Virus record (IMG/VR): IMGVR_UViG_3300035670_000214
Coordinates: 1-61,427 of that record
Strand: one strand, 5' to 3'
Length of the DNA stretch: 61,427 nt
DNA from: a virus
Shown: positions 18,856 to 28,110 of the stretch, one piece after another
How the letters are laid out: each line of letters begins with the position of its first letter
Numbering within the stretch: position 1 is the first letter of the stretch
Program-made: the position numbers and the translations under genes
Notes under the pieces: generated by a model
What the model saw: only the letters and a program-made list of their open reading frames with translations
Databases searched by the model: none
What the model was told of the DNA's origin: nothing

Positions 18856-19267
18856 GGTACAGAGCTCAAATGACGGGATAGCACCACCAGATGGATACAT
18901 TGGAGAAATAAAATCAGTATCTACAGCAACGGCTATTACTACTTCTAATTCAAATCTTGCAACCCTAACATTAACTCCTGGTACCTGGATTGTGACTGGC
19001 GGATATCGCTTCGGCGGAGATGCTGTAGCAAGATACTTGATAATCAGCCTTTCTACTACATCTGCGACAGCGGACACAGAGGCAGGAAGAACTGTAGTAG
19101 CGGATTATAATACAGTGGGTGGTGTTGTAGGAGCAACTACATTCTCTCGTACTTTTAGAGTCACCTCGGTAGCTTCTACCCAAACTATATATCTTGTCGG
19201 CCTTACTTCCAGTGTATCCGGAGCAGCATCATTTTATGGTTATATTGAAGCAGTTCGTATAGCTTAA
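18848..19267 (+). CDS. Small fibre-tip paralogue
   Basis: 139 residues in a beta-rich, Thr/Ser-rich frame homologous to the C-terminal half of the gene at 17666 (shared PDGYIGEIK start block and RIA end). The start is unsure: the GTG at 18848 lies only 1-2 bases after an ATAAGG and overlaps a short MATRY-type ORF. It may be a spare receptor-binding domain or a tip whose N-terminal part was lost. A CTACCCC / GGGGTAG hairpin follows at 19281-19298. Confidence 0.6.
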   Translation: MNKVQSSNDGIAPPDGYIGEIKSVSTATAITTSNSNLATLTLTPGTWIVTGGYRFGGDAVARYLIISLSTTSATADTEAGRTVVADYNTVGGVVGATTFSRTFRVTSVASTQTIYLVGLTSSVSGAASFYGYIEAVRIA

Positions 19268-19280
19268 CAATCCGGCAATC

Positions 19281-19298
19281 CTACCCCTTACGGGGTAG
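19281..19298 (+). terminator. Hairpin after fibre-tip paralogue
   Basis: Perfect 7-base stem CTACCCC / GGGGTAG with loop TTAC. There is no U tract, so it may be a processing or stabilising hairpin. Confidence 0.45.
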
Positions 19299-19330
19299 TC
19301 CGGGCCATCGACTTGCCAGGGAGGCTAATT

Positions 19331-19636
19331 GTGAACCAAGAGCATGACGAGCAGACTAGGTGGCTTGTTTCTTATCTCGAAACTAGGTTCGGTCGGTTAG
19401 AGGATAGAATATCCTCCGTGGCCGAAGGACTTGAAGATAGGTTAGACCAGGCCATTATGGCGCAGTCGGTCAAGATTGATACTCTAGAGGAAAAGGTCAA
19501 CCAATTGGAGAATGACCACCTCAAGTTGTCGAACCAGGCTGGTCTGGTGCGGAATTTGCTTGCATTCATTGGCACAGGTATGCTATCCTTACTTGGTTGG
19601 GCGATTACTTACTTTTGGCCTACTGGCGGTAAGTAG
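19331..19636 (+). CDS. Holin-like coiled-coil membrane protein
   Basis: 101 residues from GTG 19331, which has CAGGGAGG 6 bases upstream. An acidic coiled coil (about residues 10-75, FGRLEDRISSVAEGLEDRL, then VKIDTLEEKVNQLEND) is followed by a single C-terminal transmembrane helix (LLAFIGTGMLSLLGWAITYFW) and a short tail. This is the layout of XhlA-type holin accessory proteins. It could release the endolysin or anchor to the membrane for another purpose. It lies in the virion gene block, not beside the hydrolases. Confidence 0.5.
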   Translation: MNQEHDEQTRWLVSYLETRFGRLEDRISSVAEGLEDRLDQAIMAQSVKIDTLEEKVNQLENDHLKLSNQAGLVRNLLAFIGTGMLSLLGWAITYFWPTGGK

Positions 19637-19644
19637 TCCCTCGA

Positions 19645-19654
19645 CCCCCCCCCC
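19645..19654. repeat. Run of ten C
   Basis: A homopolymer C10 in the gap between the holin-like gene and the acidic protein gene. It is the longest such run I noticed; such tracts slip in replication and in sequencing. Confidence 0.9.
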
Positions 19655-19696
19655 TCATACATCCTTGACCTAACTACTAATATAAGGAATAGACAG

Positions 19697-19966
19697 ATGA
19701 AAAAAGAACTACTCAAGAAGATGAAGTACGACATGCCTAAGGGCCCGAAGGGTGAAGCCCCTGAGGGAACTGAGATTGAGATTAGTCTTGGTGAGGAATC
19801 TGAGGAACTTGGCGGACCTAAAATGCCAGGCGAGTCCGAGGACGAGATGATGGCCGAAGAAGAGATGGACATGGAAGAGCCCGAAGCTCTCGACCTATCC
19901 CTCGCATCTGACGAGGAATTGATGGCTGAACTCAAAAAGCGCAAAGCTAAGCCAGCGATGGCCTAG
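19697..19966 (+). CDS. Small acidic protein
   Basis: 89 residues, extremely acidic in the middle (runs of Glu, Asp and Met) with a basic N-terminus MKKELLKKMK and a basic C-terminus. ATAAGGAAT precedes the ATG. No family recognised. Its place just before the connector-region gene suggests a virion or assembly role, for example a chaperone or DNA-mimic-like protein, but this is a guess. Confidence 0.65.
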   Translation: MKKELLKKMKYDMPKGPKGEAPEGTEIEISLGEESEELGGPKMPGESEDEMMAEEEMDMEEPEALDLSLASDEELMAELKKRKAKPAMA

Positions 19967-19992
19967 TCCTTTTAGACTAGGAGACCCTGATT

Positions 19993-20991
19993 ATGGCTAG
20001 GTCACTTACTACCCGCCAGTTGATTGCTGCCGTCCGCTCTCTCATTGACGAGCAGAACGAAGCAGAGATTAACGATACTATTGACATACTACCATCCCTT
20101 AACCGGGGATTCGATGACGCCATCGACATTCTAGCACGGCGCTACCCTGATGCCCTTATAACCAACCGCACTGTCTCCTTAAGCGAGGGCGATGAGGGTC
20201 TATTCCCCATCCCGGAAGATGCCTTTCAAGAGCGCTTAGAGAAGGTAGAAGCTAGCATCAATGGCTACTACACCGAGATTCAAAGGATAGACTACCGGGA
20301 CATTACCTACTACGATGTACCCCAGAACTCGGGTTCACCCTTCTACTACGCAGTCATAGGTTCAGATTATAAATTGGTCCCTCCGCCTTCAGGTATTGAT
20401 GGCCTTCGCATCTGGTATATACCAGAAGTAGGGCCACTCGTCGAGGAGTACGGGCGCATAACTGTGATAGGTACCGACAATTCGCTACCTACGGCAAGGT
20501 CGTACGTCAGATTGACCGACGTAACTGACCCTGACCAAGTTAGTCAAGATATAAGCTCCTTGTCTAGCTTCGTTAACCTCATCGACCACAGAACTGGTCG
20601 GATAAAGGCTACCCTCCAGATTGCTAGTATCTCAGGACCTAAGGTAATATTCAGTGCTAGTCCTAATAGGGCAGTTGTTCAGGGCCGCACTGTCAGTACT
20701 TCGCTTCCAGCAGGTACTGAGCTGGATGACTACCTCTGTCCGGTTGACGGTACTTGCATACCTCCTATGCGCTCTCCTTTGACCAACTTCCTCATTACCT
20801 ATAGTTCAGCCGAACTGAAAGCACTGAAGCTGGACGGCGACCCTAACGTGGTACTAGCTCAGCTTAAAAAATTCGAGGAGCGAATAGAGAAGACCTGGGT
20901 AAGAAGAGAGCAGTCTCAGCGAGTTTACCGAGCATCCAAGAACTGGGGTCCACGTACCAATAACCTCTGGGTGCGTACTCCGCGAACATAA
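19993..20991 (+). CDS. Putative head-tail adaptor
   Basis: 332 residues. The N-terminal helical region (LTTRQLIAAVRSLIDEQNEA, then LNRGFDDAIDILARRYPDAL) followed by beta segments such as SPFYYAVIGSDYKLVPPPS resembles adaptor or tail-tubular proteins that sit between portal and nozzle. It is upstream of the nozzle gene. AGGAG precedes the ATG. Assignment by layout and general resemblance only. Confidence 0.5.
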   Translation: MARSLTTRQLIAAVRSLIDEQNEAEINDTIDILPSLNRGFDDAIDILARRYPDALITNRTVSLSEGDEGLFPIPEDAFQERLEKVEASINGYYTEIQRIDYRDITYYDVPQNSGSPFYYAVIGSDYKLVPPPSGIDGLRIWYIPEVGPLVEEYGRITVIGTDNSLPTARSYVRLTDVTDPDQVSQDISSLSSFVNLIDHRTGRIKATLQIASISGPKVIFSASPNRAVVQGRTVSTSLPAGTELDDYLCPVDGTCIPPMRSPLTNFLITYSSAELKALKLDGDPNVVLAQLKKFEERIEKTWVRREQSQRVYRASKNWGPRTNNLWVRTPRT

Positions 20992-20999
20992 GGCATACC

Positions 21000-21152
21000 A
21001 TGGCTACTACTAAAGAAGCAATAGCTAAGCTAAAGGACCAGGGTCCCTGCTGGAAGAACTACGAGCAGGTAGGGATGAAGCCGACCAAAAAAGGTAAGAT
21101 GGTGCCTAATTGCGTTCCTAAGAAGAAAAAGAAGGAAGGCGAAAATAAATGA
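21000..21152 (+). CDS. Small CWKNYEQVGMK / VPNCVP protein
   Basis: 50 residues, only 9 bases after the adaptor gene. It contains GPCWKNYEQVGMKPTKKGK and MVPNCVPKKKKK. This two-cysteine pattern with a lysine tail recurs as a small protein or domain in many phage structural regions. Function unknown. Easily missed because of its length. Confidence 0.65.
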   Translation: MATTKEAIAKLKDQGPCWKNYEQVGMKPTKKGKMVPNCVPKKKKKEGENK

Positions 21153-21200
21153 TGGCAGTCACAATCCCTGCGGTCACAGTGTCTGTGAAGGAGCCTGAAT

Positions 21201-21467
21201 ATGGCAGTCACTAAGAAGGCAGTATCAAGCCTAAAAGATAAGATGCCCTGCAATAAACCTAGACGGGCTAATGACGGTAAGCACGACTACGTAGTCAAGG
21301 CTTGCCAGGATGGTGAAGAGCGGATAGTCCGTTACGGCGATTCCAGTATGCCTAACCACCCAGATGACCCTGAACGTAGAGCGAACTTCCGAGCTCGACA
21401 TAACTGCGACGAGAAGAAAGATAAGTTCTCGGCTGGCTACTGGGCGTGTAGGAAACCAGCATGGTAA
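21201..21467 (+). CDS. Small Cys/His-rich conserved phage protein
   Basis: 88 residues with a cysteine/histidine pattern: MPCNKP, KACQDG, FRARHNCDEKKDKFSAGYW and ACRKPAW. The RARHxC...AGYWxC block is a familiar small phage protein, often near connector genes, possibly metal-binding. AAGGAG precedes the ATG. Function unknown. Adjacent to two other short genes of the same kind. Confidence 0.7.
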   Translation: MAVTKKAVSSLKDKMPCNKPRRANDGKHDYVVKACQDGEERIVRYGDSSMPNHPDDPERRANFRARHNCDEKKDKFSAGYWACRKPAW

Positions 21468-21520
21468 CTAACGAAGACGATTGGAAGATATTACAGATAG
21501 CATATACAGGGAGAGTAAAG

Positions 21521-21700
21521 ATGCCACTAGCTAAAGGTTACAGCCAAAAGTCAATCAGTAAGAATATCAGTAAGCTCAAAGAAGAAGGCTATGATGCCAA
21601 AGGTGGCAAACAAGCCGTAGCCATCGCCATGCAAACAGCTTGCAAGTCCTGTCGCAAAGCAGGCAAAGGCAAGTGTGAGATGTGTCAGAAGAAGGGTTAG
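21521..21700 (+). CDS. Small KGYSQKSISKNI protein with zinc-knuckle tail
   Basis: 59 residues from ATG 21521, chosen for GGGAGAG upstream and because MPLAKGYSQKSISKNISKL is the usual start of this small phage family (also KQAVAIAMQTA). An ATG 60 bases upstream is in frame but overlaps the previous gene. The tail holds CKSCRKAGKGKCEMCQ, a C-x2-C / C-x2-C zinc site. Function unknown. Confidence 0.7.
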   Translation: MPLAKGYSQKSISKNISKLKEEGYDAKGGKQAVAIAMQTACKSCRKAGKGKCEMCQKKG

Positions 21701-21733
21701 GCGTGCGTCATATTGACGTAGCAGGAGTAATAG

Positions 21734-21808
21734 ATGGCGACTAGATATCAGGATGTTAGGGTTGCCATAGGCAACTTGGATATATCGCCAACAGACAGGA
21801 TTAACTAA
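21734..21808 (+). CDS. Short leader ORF MATRYQD (copy 1)
   Basis: 24 codons beginning MATRYQDVRVAIG with GCAGGAG upstream. The first seven codons match the start of the nozzle gene at 21883 almost base for base. Inside it is a GTTGCC / GGCAAC hairpin. It may be a degraded duplicate of the gene's 5' end or a translated leader peptide. Confidence 0.45.
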   Translation: MATRYQDVRVAIGNLDISPTDRIN

Positions 21809-21810
21809 CT

Positions 21811-21873
21811 ATGGCTACGCGCTATCAAGACAAGTTGAGCTTACAGCTCACCACGATGTCCTTGCTGATATAG
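21811..21873 (+). CDS. Short leader ORF MATRYQD (copy 2)
   Basis: 20 codons beginning MATRYQDKLSLQL, two bases after the first leader ends. It contains a GAGCT...AGCTC hairpin and its TAG forms part of the TAGGAG ribosome site of the nozzle gene, so terminating ribosomes would be delivered to that start. Leader role is inference; decayed duplication is the alternative. Confidence 0.45.
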   Translation: MATRYQDKLSLQLTTMSLLI

Positions 21874-21882
21874 GAGTTCTAA

Positions 21883-24800
21883 ATGGCGACTAGATATCAG
21901 GACATCTCCTACGGTAGCTTCGGTGGTGGTATAGACCAGCTCTCACCCGAGAGCAAGATACCGGATGACTTCGTAGAGCTTTTAGACAATGTAGACCCTA
22001 CGCCTAACGGCTCGCTAGTTAAGCGTACTGGTACCCAGCTATTCGGCTCGGTACCTGTTCGCGTTGAGCGTATAGAGTACATCCGTGTCGGCAGTCCTGG
22101 AGATTACTCCGGTGAGCTCTGCTTTTTCCTCGATACTAGCGTGGACGTTATCAGTCTTCGCTCTACCCCCATTTACGTCTACGGTAGAACCAGCGAGGGC
22201 CAAGCAGCTGGCGATTTCACCAGCGTTAGCTCCGGTAAGTACTACCCTAAATTTACAACTGACGTCCGGCAATCAGTACTTGAATCGGATGGTATAAGCG
22301 AGCAAACTACTACCATACTGCTAGAAGGTAATACCCACGACCAAGGTTCCCTTCTAGCCTTCGGCCTCTTCCAGAGTATTAGTAGCACTAACCTCGGTAA
22401 CCAGGTAATAGTACCTACCAGCGTTAAGGTAGATAAGCTAAGTGCCGACGTTACCGCCGAAGTAACTACTGGCTTGACTAGCGATGAATCGACCGTAATA
22501 TTTGATACCTTCGCCGTCGCCAAGTCAAGAGCATTCGACCCAGGTACCTCTTACGTCTACACCGCTAGCTTAGCTACAGCTGCTAGCTTTCCTAACCCAG
22601 TCACAGTTAGTATAGCAGCTGGTACCCATAACCTTACCAGCTTTAACATCCTGGCTGATTGCTACCTAGACAATGGTACCGAATACGAGCGTATAGTACC
22701 GGATAGCTACGTGATTACCCCGGCTGGTTCTGTTGAACTATCCTTTAGCTACTATCAGAATTTTAACCTAGTAGCCTGCCTCTACGCTGCACCCAGCAGT
22801 CAATCTAAGATGCAGCTTGTGGAGTCGGGCGAGATAAATGAAACTATAATAGTAGATTACCCAGATACTCCTTTCCTATTCTATCAGCTATTTGCCGAGC
22901 AGCTCGATGGTTCTCGCGTAGCCTTCTACGGTAGCGCCAATTTGGATACGGTAAACGCAGCAGCCGCTAGCGCCGTACTCGACGTAAGACTACTTCCAGG
23001 TGCAACCTCTGACTATCGTTCCACCTTTTACGTCACTAACCAATCTGGTACCGACCTTACTACCTTAACAGTTTGGGATTACGGAAGATTGGTTTCCAAC
23101 AAACTATGCGTAGAAGCAAGCGACCCTGTAATCGACACATTTGCAATAAGCATACCAGGTAGTGAGCATAAATTGGGGGAATTCGTAGCTACCACATTGC
23201 TACAATCCACTAACCCTACTAACCAGAATAACCTACTTATCCAGTATGACGAGGCTAGTACAGCAGTAGTAGACGACACCGTCACCATCAATCTGGCAAA
23301 TAATACCACCAGCCAATTTACTGCCTATGCCATTTTGGCCGATAGGTCTATAATGAGCGGAGCCTATCACCACCCGGCTACACTAGTTGCCGGAGGGACT
23401 ACTCAAACTATTAGCATACCAGCTAGTACGCATAACAAGGGTGCTGATGTAAACCTAAGCCTATTTAGAGTGGTACCGGGAACTGGAGCTACTACTAGCT
23501 ACGAGGAATTACCAGTAACCGATTTAACGATTAGTAGCACAGGCAATATCACCTTATTGGTAGAGAATACCGGAACTAGTGAATACTACGTAATACCGGT
23601 AGTATATTCCGTCACGAATACAGCCACTTCAGGTAGTATAGCTAGTGGAACTACCGGCACACTTAGTATCAGTAGCCTTACCAATCCATTTGCTTTCATC
23701 CATGTCTACCAGATATCTGGCACAGATAGAATACGTATAACCCCAGACCGCGTCTCTGTCAATAGCATTCTCGGAACTGGCAGTATTCAGGTGACTAATA
23801 ATACCGGTTCTGCCCTGACGTATAAAGCATTGTGGGACTACGCCGACTATACCAGCGAAGAGGTGGTTCCTATCACGTCTAGCAGTGGTACTGGTTATAG
23901 GGATAATAACCCGCAGATGACTATCTGGGGTTTACCTCACCGACAGTTGTACTCAGGTGCTACTGGCTCGACTCCAGGCTACGTAACTCACGTAGACGTC
24001 TATAGAGCGCAGGCAGAGGAAAGACCAGTCTGTGGACTTGGCGGAAACCTCTACAATGCTATAGACTTTAGCGAGGCTCCGGCTAGTTACGGTATGGGAG
24101 AATACTATCCTAACCTTAGAGCTAGGGTAGATACGCCAGTTGTAGTAGGCCCTGCTTTCATCAATACCACAGATAGCGATACTAGCCGAACTCAAGGTGT
24201 TATTCGTTTCACTACTGCTGGCAACAATTTGGCTGCCATCGTTCGCTCCGTCTACCAGCAAGGGACTGAAGCGTATCCTGATTATTCCTCTAGCTCCACC
24301 TACACTACCGGAGCTATCGTTAGATTTAACGCTAGCTACTACCAGGCGCTTATGAGTGTACCTGCAGGTCAGGCACCTAGCAATACTGCTTACTGGGAGG
24401 AGGTATTTGAGGGGCATGTAACCTATCGCCTTTACGTACCTAATCTAACTGTGATAGGCTCACTGTCACAAATATTCAATAGCAGCGAATTTCTCACCGT
24501 TAGCGGTATGGGTTACTCCATTAATAATGGTGAATTTAACGTTATAAGTGCAGCCCTGGTACCTAGCAGCGATTACCTGGACGTCACCGTCTATAACCCT
24601 GAGCTCGATACCGCTGACTGGAATGAAGCTAGTTCAGACGGAAGAGCTGGTATCTTCACTGACCGCATTCCTCTGGAAGTGACCTGCCCATTCTTCGAGA
24701 ACGATAGATTACTGTCAGCAAGCTGGGGCGAGGAGCAATTGTTAACCGTTACCGGCACTTCAGCTGGTAATGAAGTCCGCATGGATGGACTCTACGAGAA

Positions 24801-27800
24801 TGTAAGTATACCTGATGGTCTTCTCCTCGTCGGCTCTAGAACCAGCCGTATCATACCTCTCCGCTCGCTTAACGCTATACCTACTACCCAGAATCTGGTA
24901 GCAGGCGATATTCTTAGCTTCACTAACCTCAGCCGTGAGCTTAGAGCTAAATTCGTGAATCCACGGGCAGATGAGGTCGTTAGCATTTCCAGCAACCTCA
25001 GCTATACCTTGGACGACAATCCACCTGTCCGCGTCAATGTGGCCGATTCCAACCTATTCCAGGTAGGCCAGCGTATACTATTACTTAACGCTGGTCAGTT
25101 CACTGGCGAGCAGTTGATAGAAGAGATTATCAGCCCAACTCAGGTTCAACTAGTAGTTAAAGCTTATACCCCAGCACTGGGGGGATGTGTAATTTTTGGC
25201 TATAACGTCGAGGTAGACGAGGATTTTCCTTGGTTCGACAGCTTGACCTCTACCATCAGTTTCACGGTAACCAGACGCTGGTGGCCTATCGAGGAGCCAG
25301 ACAACGACTACCTGCAGTTACCTCCTAATAGGTACCGCTACTTCAACAGTGCTGCGTACGACAACCAGCCATTCCTCCGCTCTACCATGGTACAGGATAC
25401 CATGTATCTGACCAATGGTCTGGATGCGGTACAGCGCTACGACGGCCAGAACCTGACTAGGGCTGGTCTCTTCCGTTGGCAGGCAGGTCTATACCTAACA
25501 CTAGATACTACGACGGTAGGTAAGGTAGTACCTAATACCTATCAAATAGATAACGCTAAAATTGGCTCAGTTGGTAGTAACTTCTTTAACGTAGATAAGT
25601 ACCTTGATAAACACTTCGCTATTGGAGATGTTATACGTTATACCAATGTTACTAGCGGAGTTACGGTAACGCGAGACCTTACTATCACCAAAACCTGGGA
25701 AGGAAACACTGAATCTGTTATAGAAGTAGACACAGATGGTGTAGCCCTGCTAACTAGTGGTACTAAGACGCTTAATAAGGTAAGTACGTACTCCTATTAC
25801 TATCGCCTTAATATGATAGATGTTAATGGAAATATTATAGCTAGTGCCGTTACCAACGCACAAGATGCTAGGATAGATATAGCCCAAGCCGCTGCTATCA
25901 AGCACTTGCTTGTCCGGCCTCCGTTCCTAGATAACTTTGACTTCGCTCGTATCGAGATACAGGTGTACAGAACCAAGGCAAACTTAACTGGACCTTATTA
26001 CCTAGTAGCTACATTGCAGCCTAACTGGAATATCGGTGGCGAAGCCTACCTTGAGTTCACTGACACAGCTGCGGATAACACTCTCGCTAGCACCAACCTT
26101 GACCCAGTTAACGCCACACTCTTAGGGCAAGAATTGGGCCAGACTTGGTCAGGTCCTTTACGTAGTAAGTATCTAACTTCCAATTCCAATAGCCTTGTAC
26201 TAGCCAACTTCCGTAGCTGGCCTAGCCTAAGTCTGCGTCCTCAACGCCTAGCCGAGATAGAGAAGACGGAGTTAGCCGACTACGCAGGCCGTAAGCTATT
26301 AATACTAAAGGATAGTACTGACATTGGGCTTACTACCGATAACCTGAATAGGATGCAATTTGAGTTCCTCTCATCCGGTGCCCATACCATAAGTCTGTCT
26401 GGTGCAGCTATAGACTATGACACTAACGAATTGACTATAACTAATGCAAGTCATGGACTGGTTGAGGGTAACTGGATATATCTGTTCTTTACTAATAGCG
26501 GGCCAACTTCCATTGACCCACGAGTAGGCGGGCACTACCAGGTTAGTTCGGTAGTGGATACTAATAGCTTCCGTATCCAACTGTCCAACACCTTACTTGA
26601 TAGTATCAATACTTACCCACTTAACGGGCAGGACGTCAATCGTTACGTCCACGCTACTAATGCAAATGACGTGCCAGTCTGGATAGGTTCTGACCTATTA
26701 TATAGCACTAAAGCTGGTCTAAAGCAAGCCTCCGTTGACCCTAGCACCTTTGTATTCCTGCGACTTGCCAACGCTATCAATAGTGCGCAAGCTGCTTGTA
26801 ACACTCAAGATTTCGTTCCTTGGATGGTAGCTAACGCTGGTGGCGAGTGGCGAGATAATCGTATAGTAATCGAGACACCTTACGTCACTGATAGCAGGCT
26901 AGCAGCTATACTTCCTAGCTTTGATAACCTCATCATCTACGCTAACGAGCTTAGAGTTAACGCTGGCTCAACCGTACTTGCTGAAGTTCAGGTCTTCCCT
27001 AGCCGTATACTGGTGAGCTACCCTAACTATCCAGAAATATTTGATGCACCTTTAGCCTTCCTAGACACAGATAGTGAATCAGCTATCGACATCAATCCTT
27101 CAGATGGTCAAGAGATAACAGGGGTTATACCGTTCTTTGGCGAGTCGGCTTTCGGAGCTGCGCAAAAGGATAGTATCCTTCTGGTATTTAAGACTGCTTC
27201 CGTCTACCTAGTCAATATTGCGGCCAAGAGGGCAGGCCAGCCTTGCGTACAGCGCCTCGATACCAGAGGCCTTGGTTGTACCGCGCCGTATTCGATAGCA
27301 CCTACCCAGAACGGTATAATGTTCGCTAACCAATCTGGTATCTACCGTATTACCACTAACCTCCAGTGTCAGTACATCGGTCGCCGTGTAGAGCGTATCT
27401 GGAAGGAAGAAGTAGACCTTAACCAGCTAGACTTACAACTACACGGACACTATTACCCGCTGGGGCACCAGTACAAGCTGTCTGTTCCCTATCGGGATGA
27501 TGAGAGGGATTACTCCCAGCGCGTACTGGTCTACAACACCGTTCGGGAATACACGGCTGACGGGTACAGGGACGGTAGCTGGACTTCCTACTCTAATCTA
27601 CCAGCTATCGGCTGGGCTAACATGCTAAGACAACCACTGTTTGCAACCCCTAACGGAGAGGTATTTACTCTCCGCATGACTGGGGATAGCACAGACTACC
27701 GTGACGATGGCTCGCCTATCGAGGCTGTAGCTACCTTACGGGCTATGGACTTTGGCTCGGCTAGTATAAGGAAAGCGGTGGCTAGCTTTAACATGCAATT

Positions 27801-28110
27801 CCGACCAGAAGATAAGGATAGCGAGGTAGTCGTGGAGGCATCCATCGACCTCATCGACAACTGGGAGACCTTGGACCAAGCCGTGGTCAGTAAGCAACGG
27901 GTGGTCGGCAACATTAATAACAGGGCTACCCAAGACTTAGCAGTGATACAGTACATGAGCAATAAGCGCAAGGGTGTTTACTATCAGTTACGGGTAAGTA
28001 ACGGGAAGCTGGACCAGGGTATGCAGCTTAATGGAGCTAGCATGATGGTAGCAGGACTCGGGTCCGAGGGTATCATACAGGCTAAAGAGACAGGTACTGG
28101 TCGAAGCTAG
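21883..28110 (+). CDS. Giant tail nozzle protein (gp12/gp10-like)
   Basis: 2,075 residues. The start (SFGGGIDQLSPESKIPDDF, then LLDNVDPTPNGSLVKRTGTQ) is the typical opening of podoviral tail tubular B / nozzle proteins. The C-terminal part from about residue 1740 (GVIPFFGESAFG, ILLVFKTASVYLVN, GLGCTAPYSIAPTQNGIMFA) is the beta-propeller-like signature of the same group. Family members are usually about 800 residues; here roughly 1,000 extra beta-rich, Thr/Ser-rich residues lie between (about 100-1100), possibly adhesin-like domains on the outside of the nozzle. TAGGAG precedes the ATG. Ends before a 200-base gap with promoters. Confidence 0.75.
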   Translation: MATRYQDISYGSFGGGIDQLSPESKIPDDFVELLDNVDPTPNGSLVKRTGTQLFGSVPVRVERIEYIRVGSPGDYSGELCFFLDTSVDVISLRSTPIYVYGRTSEGQAAGDFTSVSSGKYYPKFTTDVRQSVLESDGISEQTTTILLEGNTHDQGSLLAFGLFQSISSTNLGNQVIVPTSVKVDKLSADVTAEVTTGLTSDESTVIFDTFAVAKSRAFDPGTSYVYTASLATAASFPNPVTVSIAAGTHNLTSFNILADCYLDNGTEYERIVPDSYVITPAGSVELSFSYYQNFNLVACLYAAPSSQSKMQLVESGEINETIIVDYPDTPFLFYQLFAEQLDGSRVAFYGSANLDTVNAAAASAVLDVRLLPGATSDYRSTFYVTNQSGTDLTTLTVWDYGRLVSNKLCVEASDPVIDTFAISIPGSEHKLGEFVATTLLQSTNPTNQNNLLIQYDEASTAVVDDTVTINLANNTTSQFTAYAILADRSIMSGAYHHPATLVAGGTTQTISIPASTHNKGADVNLSLFRVVPGTGATTSYEELPVTDLTISSTGNITLLVENTGTSEYYVIPVVYSVTNTATSGSIASGTTGTLSISSLTNPFAFIHVYQISGTDRIRITPDRVSVNSILGTGSIQVTNNTGSALTYKALWDYADYTSEEVVPITSSSGTGYRDNNPQMTIWGLPHRQLYSGATGSTPGYVTHVDVYRAQAEERPVCGLGGNLYNAIDFSEAPASYGMGEYYPNLRARVDTPVVVGPAFINTTDSDTSRTQGVIRFTTAGNNLAAIVRSVYQQGTEAYPDYSSSSTYTTGAIVRFNASYYQALMSVPAGQAPSNTAYWEEVFEGHVTYRLYVPNLTVIGSLSQIFNSSEFLTVSGMGYSINNGEFNVISAALVPSSDYLDVTVYNPELDTADWNEASSDGRAGIFTDRIPLEVTCPFFENDRLLSASWGEEQLLTVTGTSAGNEVRMDGLYENVSIPDGLLLVGSRTSRIIPLRSLNAIPTTQNLVAGDILSFTNLSRELRAKFVNPRADEVVSISSNLSYTLDDNPPVRVNVADSNLFQVGQRILLLNAGQFTGEQLIEEIISPTQVQLVVKAYTPALGGCVIFGYNVEVDEDFPWFDSLTSTISFTVTRRWWPIEEPDNDYLQLPPNRYRYFNSAAYDNQPFLRSTMVQDTMYLTNGLDAVQRYDGQNLTRAGLFRWQAGLYLTLDTTTVGKVVPNTYQIDNAKIGSVGSNFFNVDKYLDKHFAIGDVIRYTNVTSGVTVTRDLTITKTWEGNTESVIEVDTDGVALLTSGTKTLNKVSTYSYYYRLNMIDVNGNIIASAVTNAQDARIDIAQAAAIKHLLVRPPFLDNFDFARIEIQVYRTKANLTGPYYLVATLQPNWNIGGEAYLEFTDTAADNTLASTNLDPVNATLLGQELGQTWSGPLRSKYLTSNSNSLVLANFRSWPSLSLRPQRLAEIEKTELADYAGRKLLILKDSTDIGLTTDNLNRMQFEFLSSGAHTISLSGAAIDYDTNELTITNASHGLVEGNWIYLFFTNSGPTSIDPRVGGHYQVSSVVDTNSFRIQLSNTLLDSINTYPLNGQDVNRYVHATNANDVPVWIGSDLLYSTKAGLKQASVDPSTFVFLRLANAINSAQAACNTQDFVPWMVANAGGEWRDNRIVIETPYVTDSRLAAILPSFDNLIIYANELRVNAGSTVLAEVQVFPSRILVSYPNYPEIFDAPLAFLDTDSESAIDINPSDGQEITGVIPFFGESAFGAAQKDSILLVFKTASVYLVNIAAKRAGQPCVQRLDTRGLGCTAPYSIAPTQNGIMFANQSGIYRITTNLQCQYIGRRVERIWKEEVDLNQLDLQLHGHYYPLGHQYKLSVPYRDDERDYSQRVLVYNTVREYTADGYRDGSWTSYSNLPAIGWANMLRQPLFATPNGEVFTLRMTGDSTDYRDDGSPIEAVATLRAMDFGSASIRKAVASFNMQFRPEDKDSEVVVEASIDLIDNWETLDQAVVSKQRVVGNINNRATQDLAVIQYMSNKRKGVYYQLRVSNGKLDQGMQLNGASMMVAGLGSEGIIQAKETGTGRS

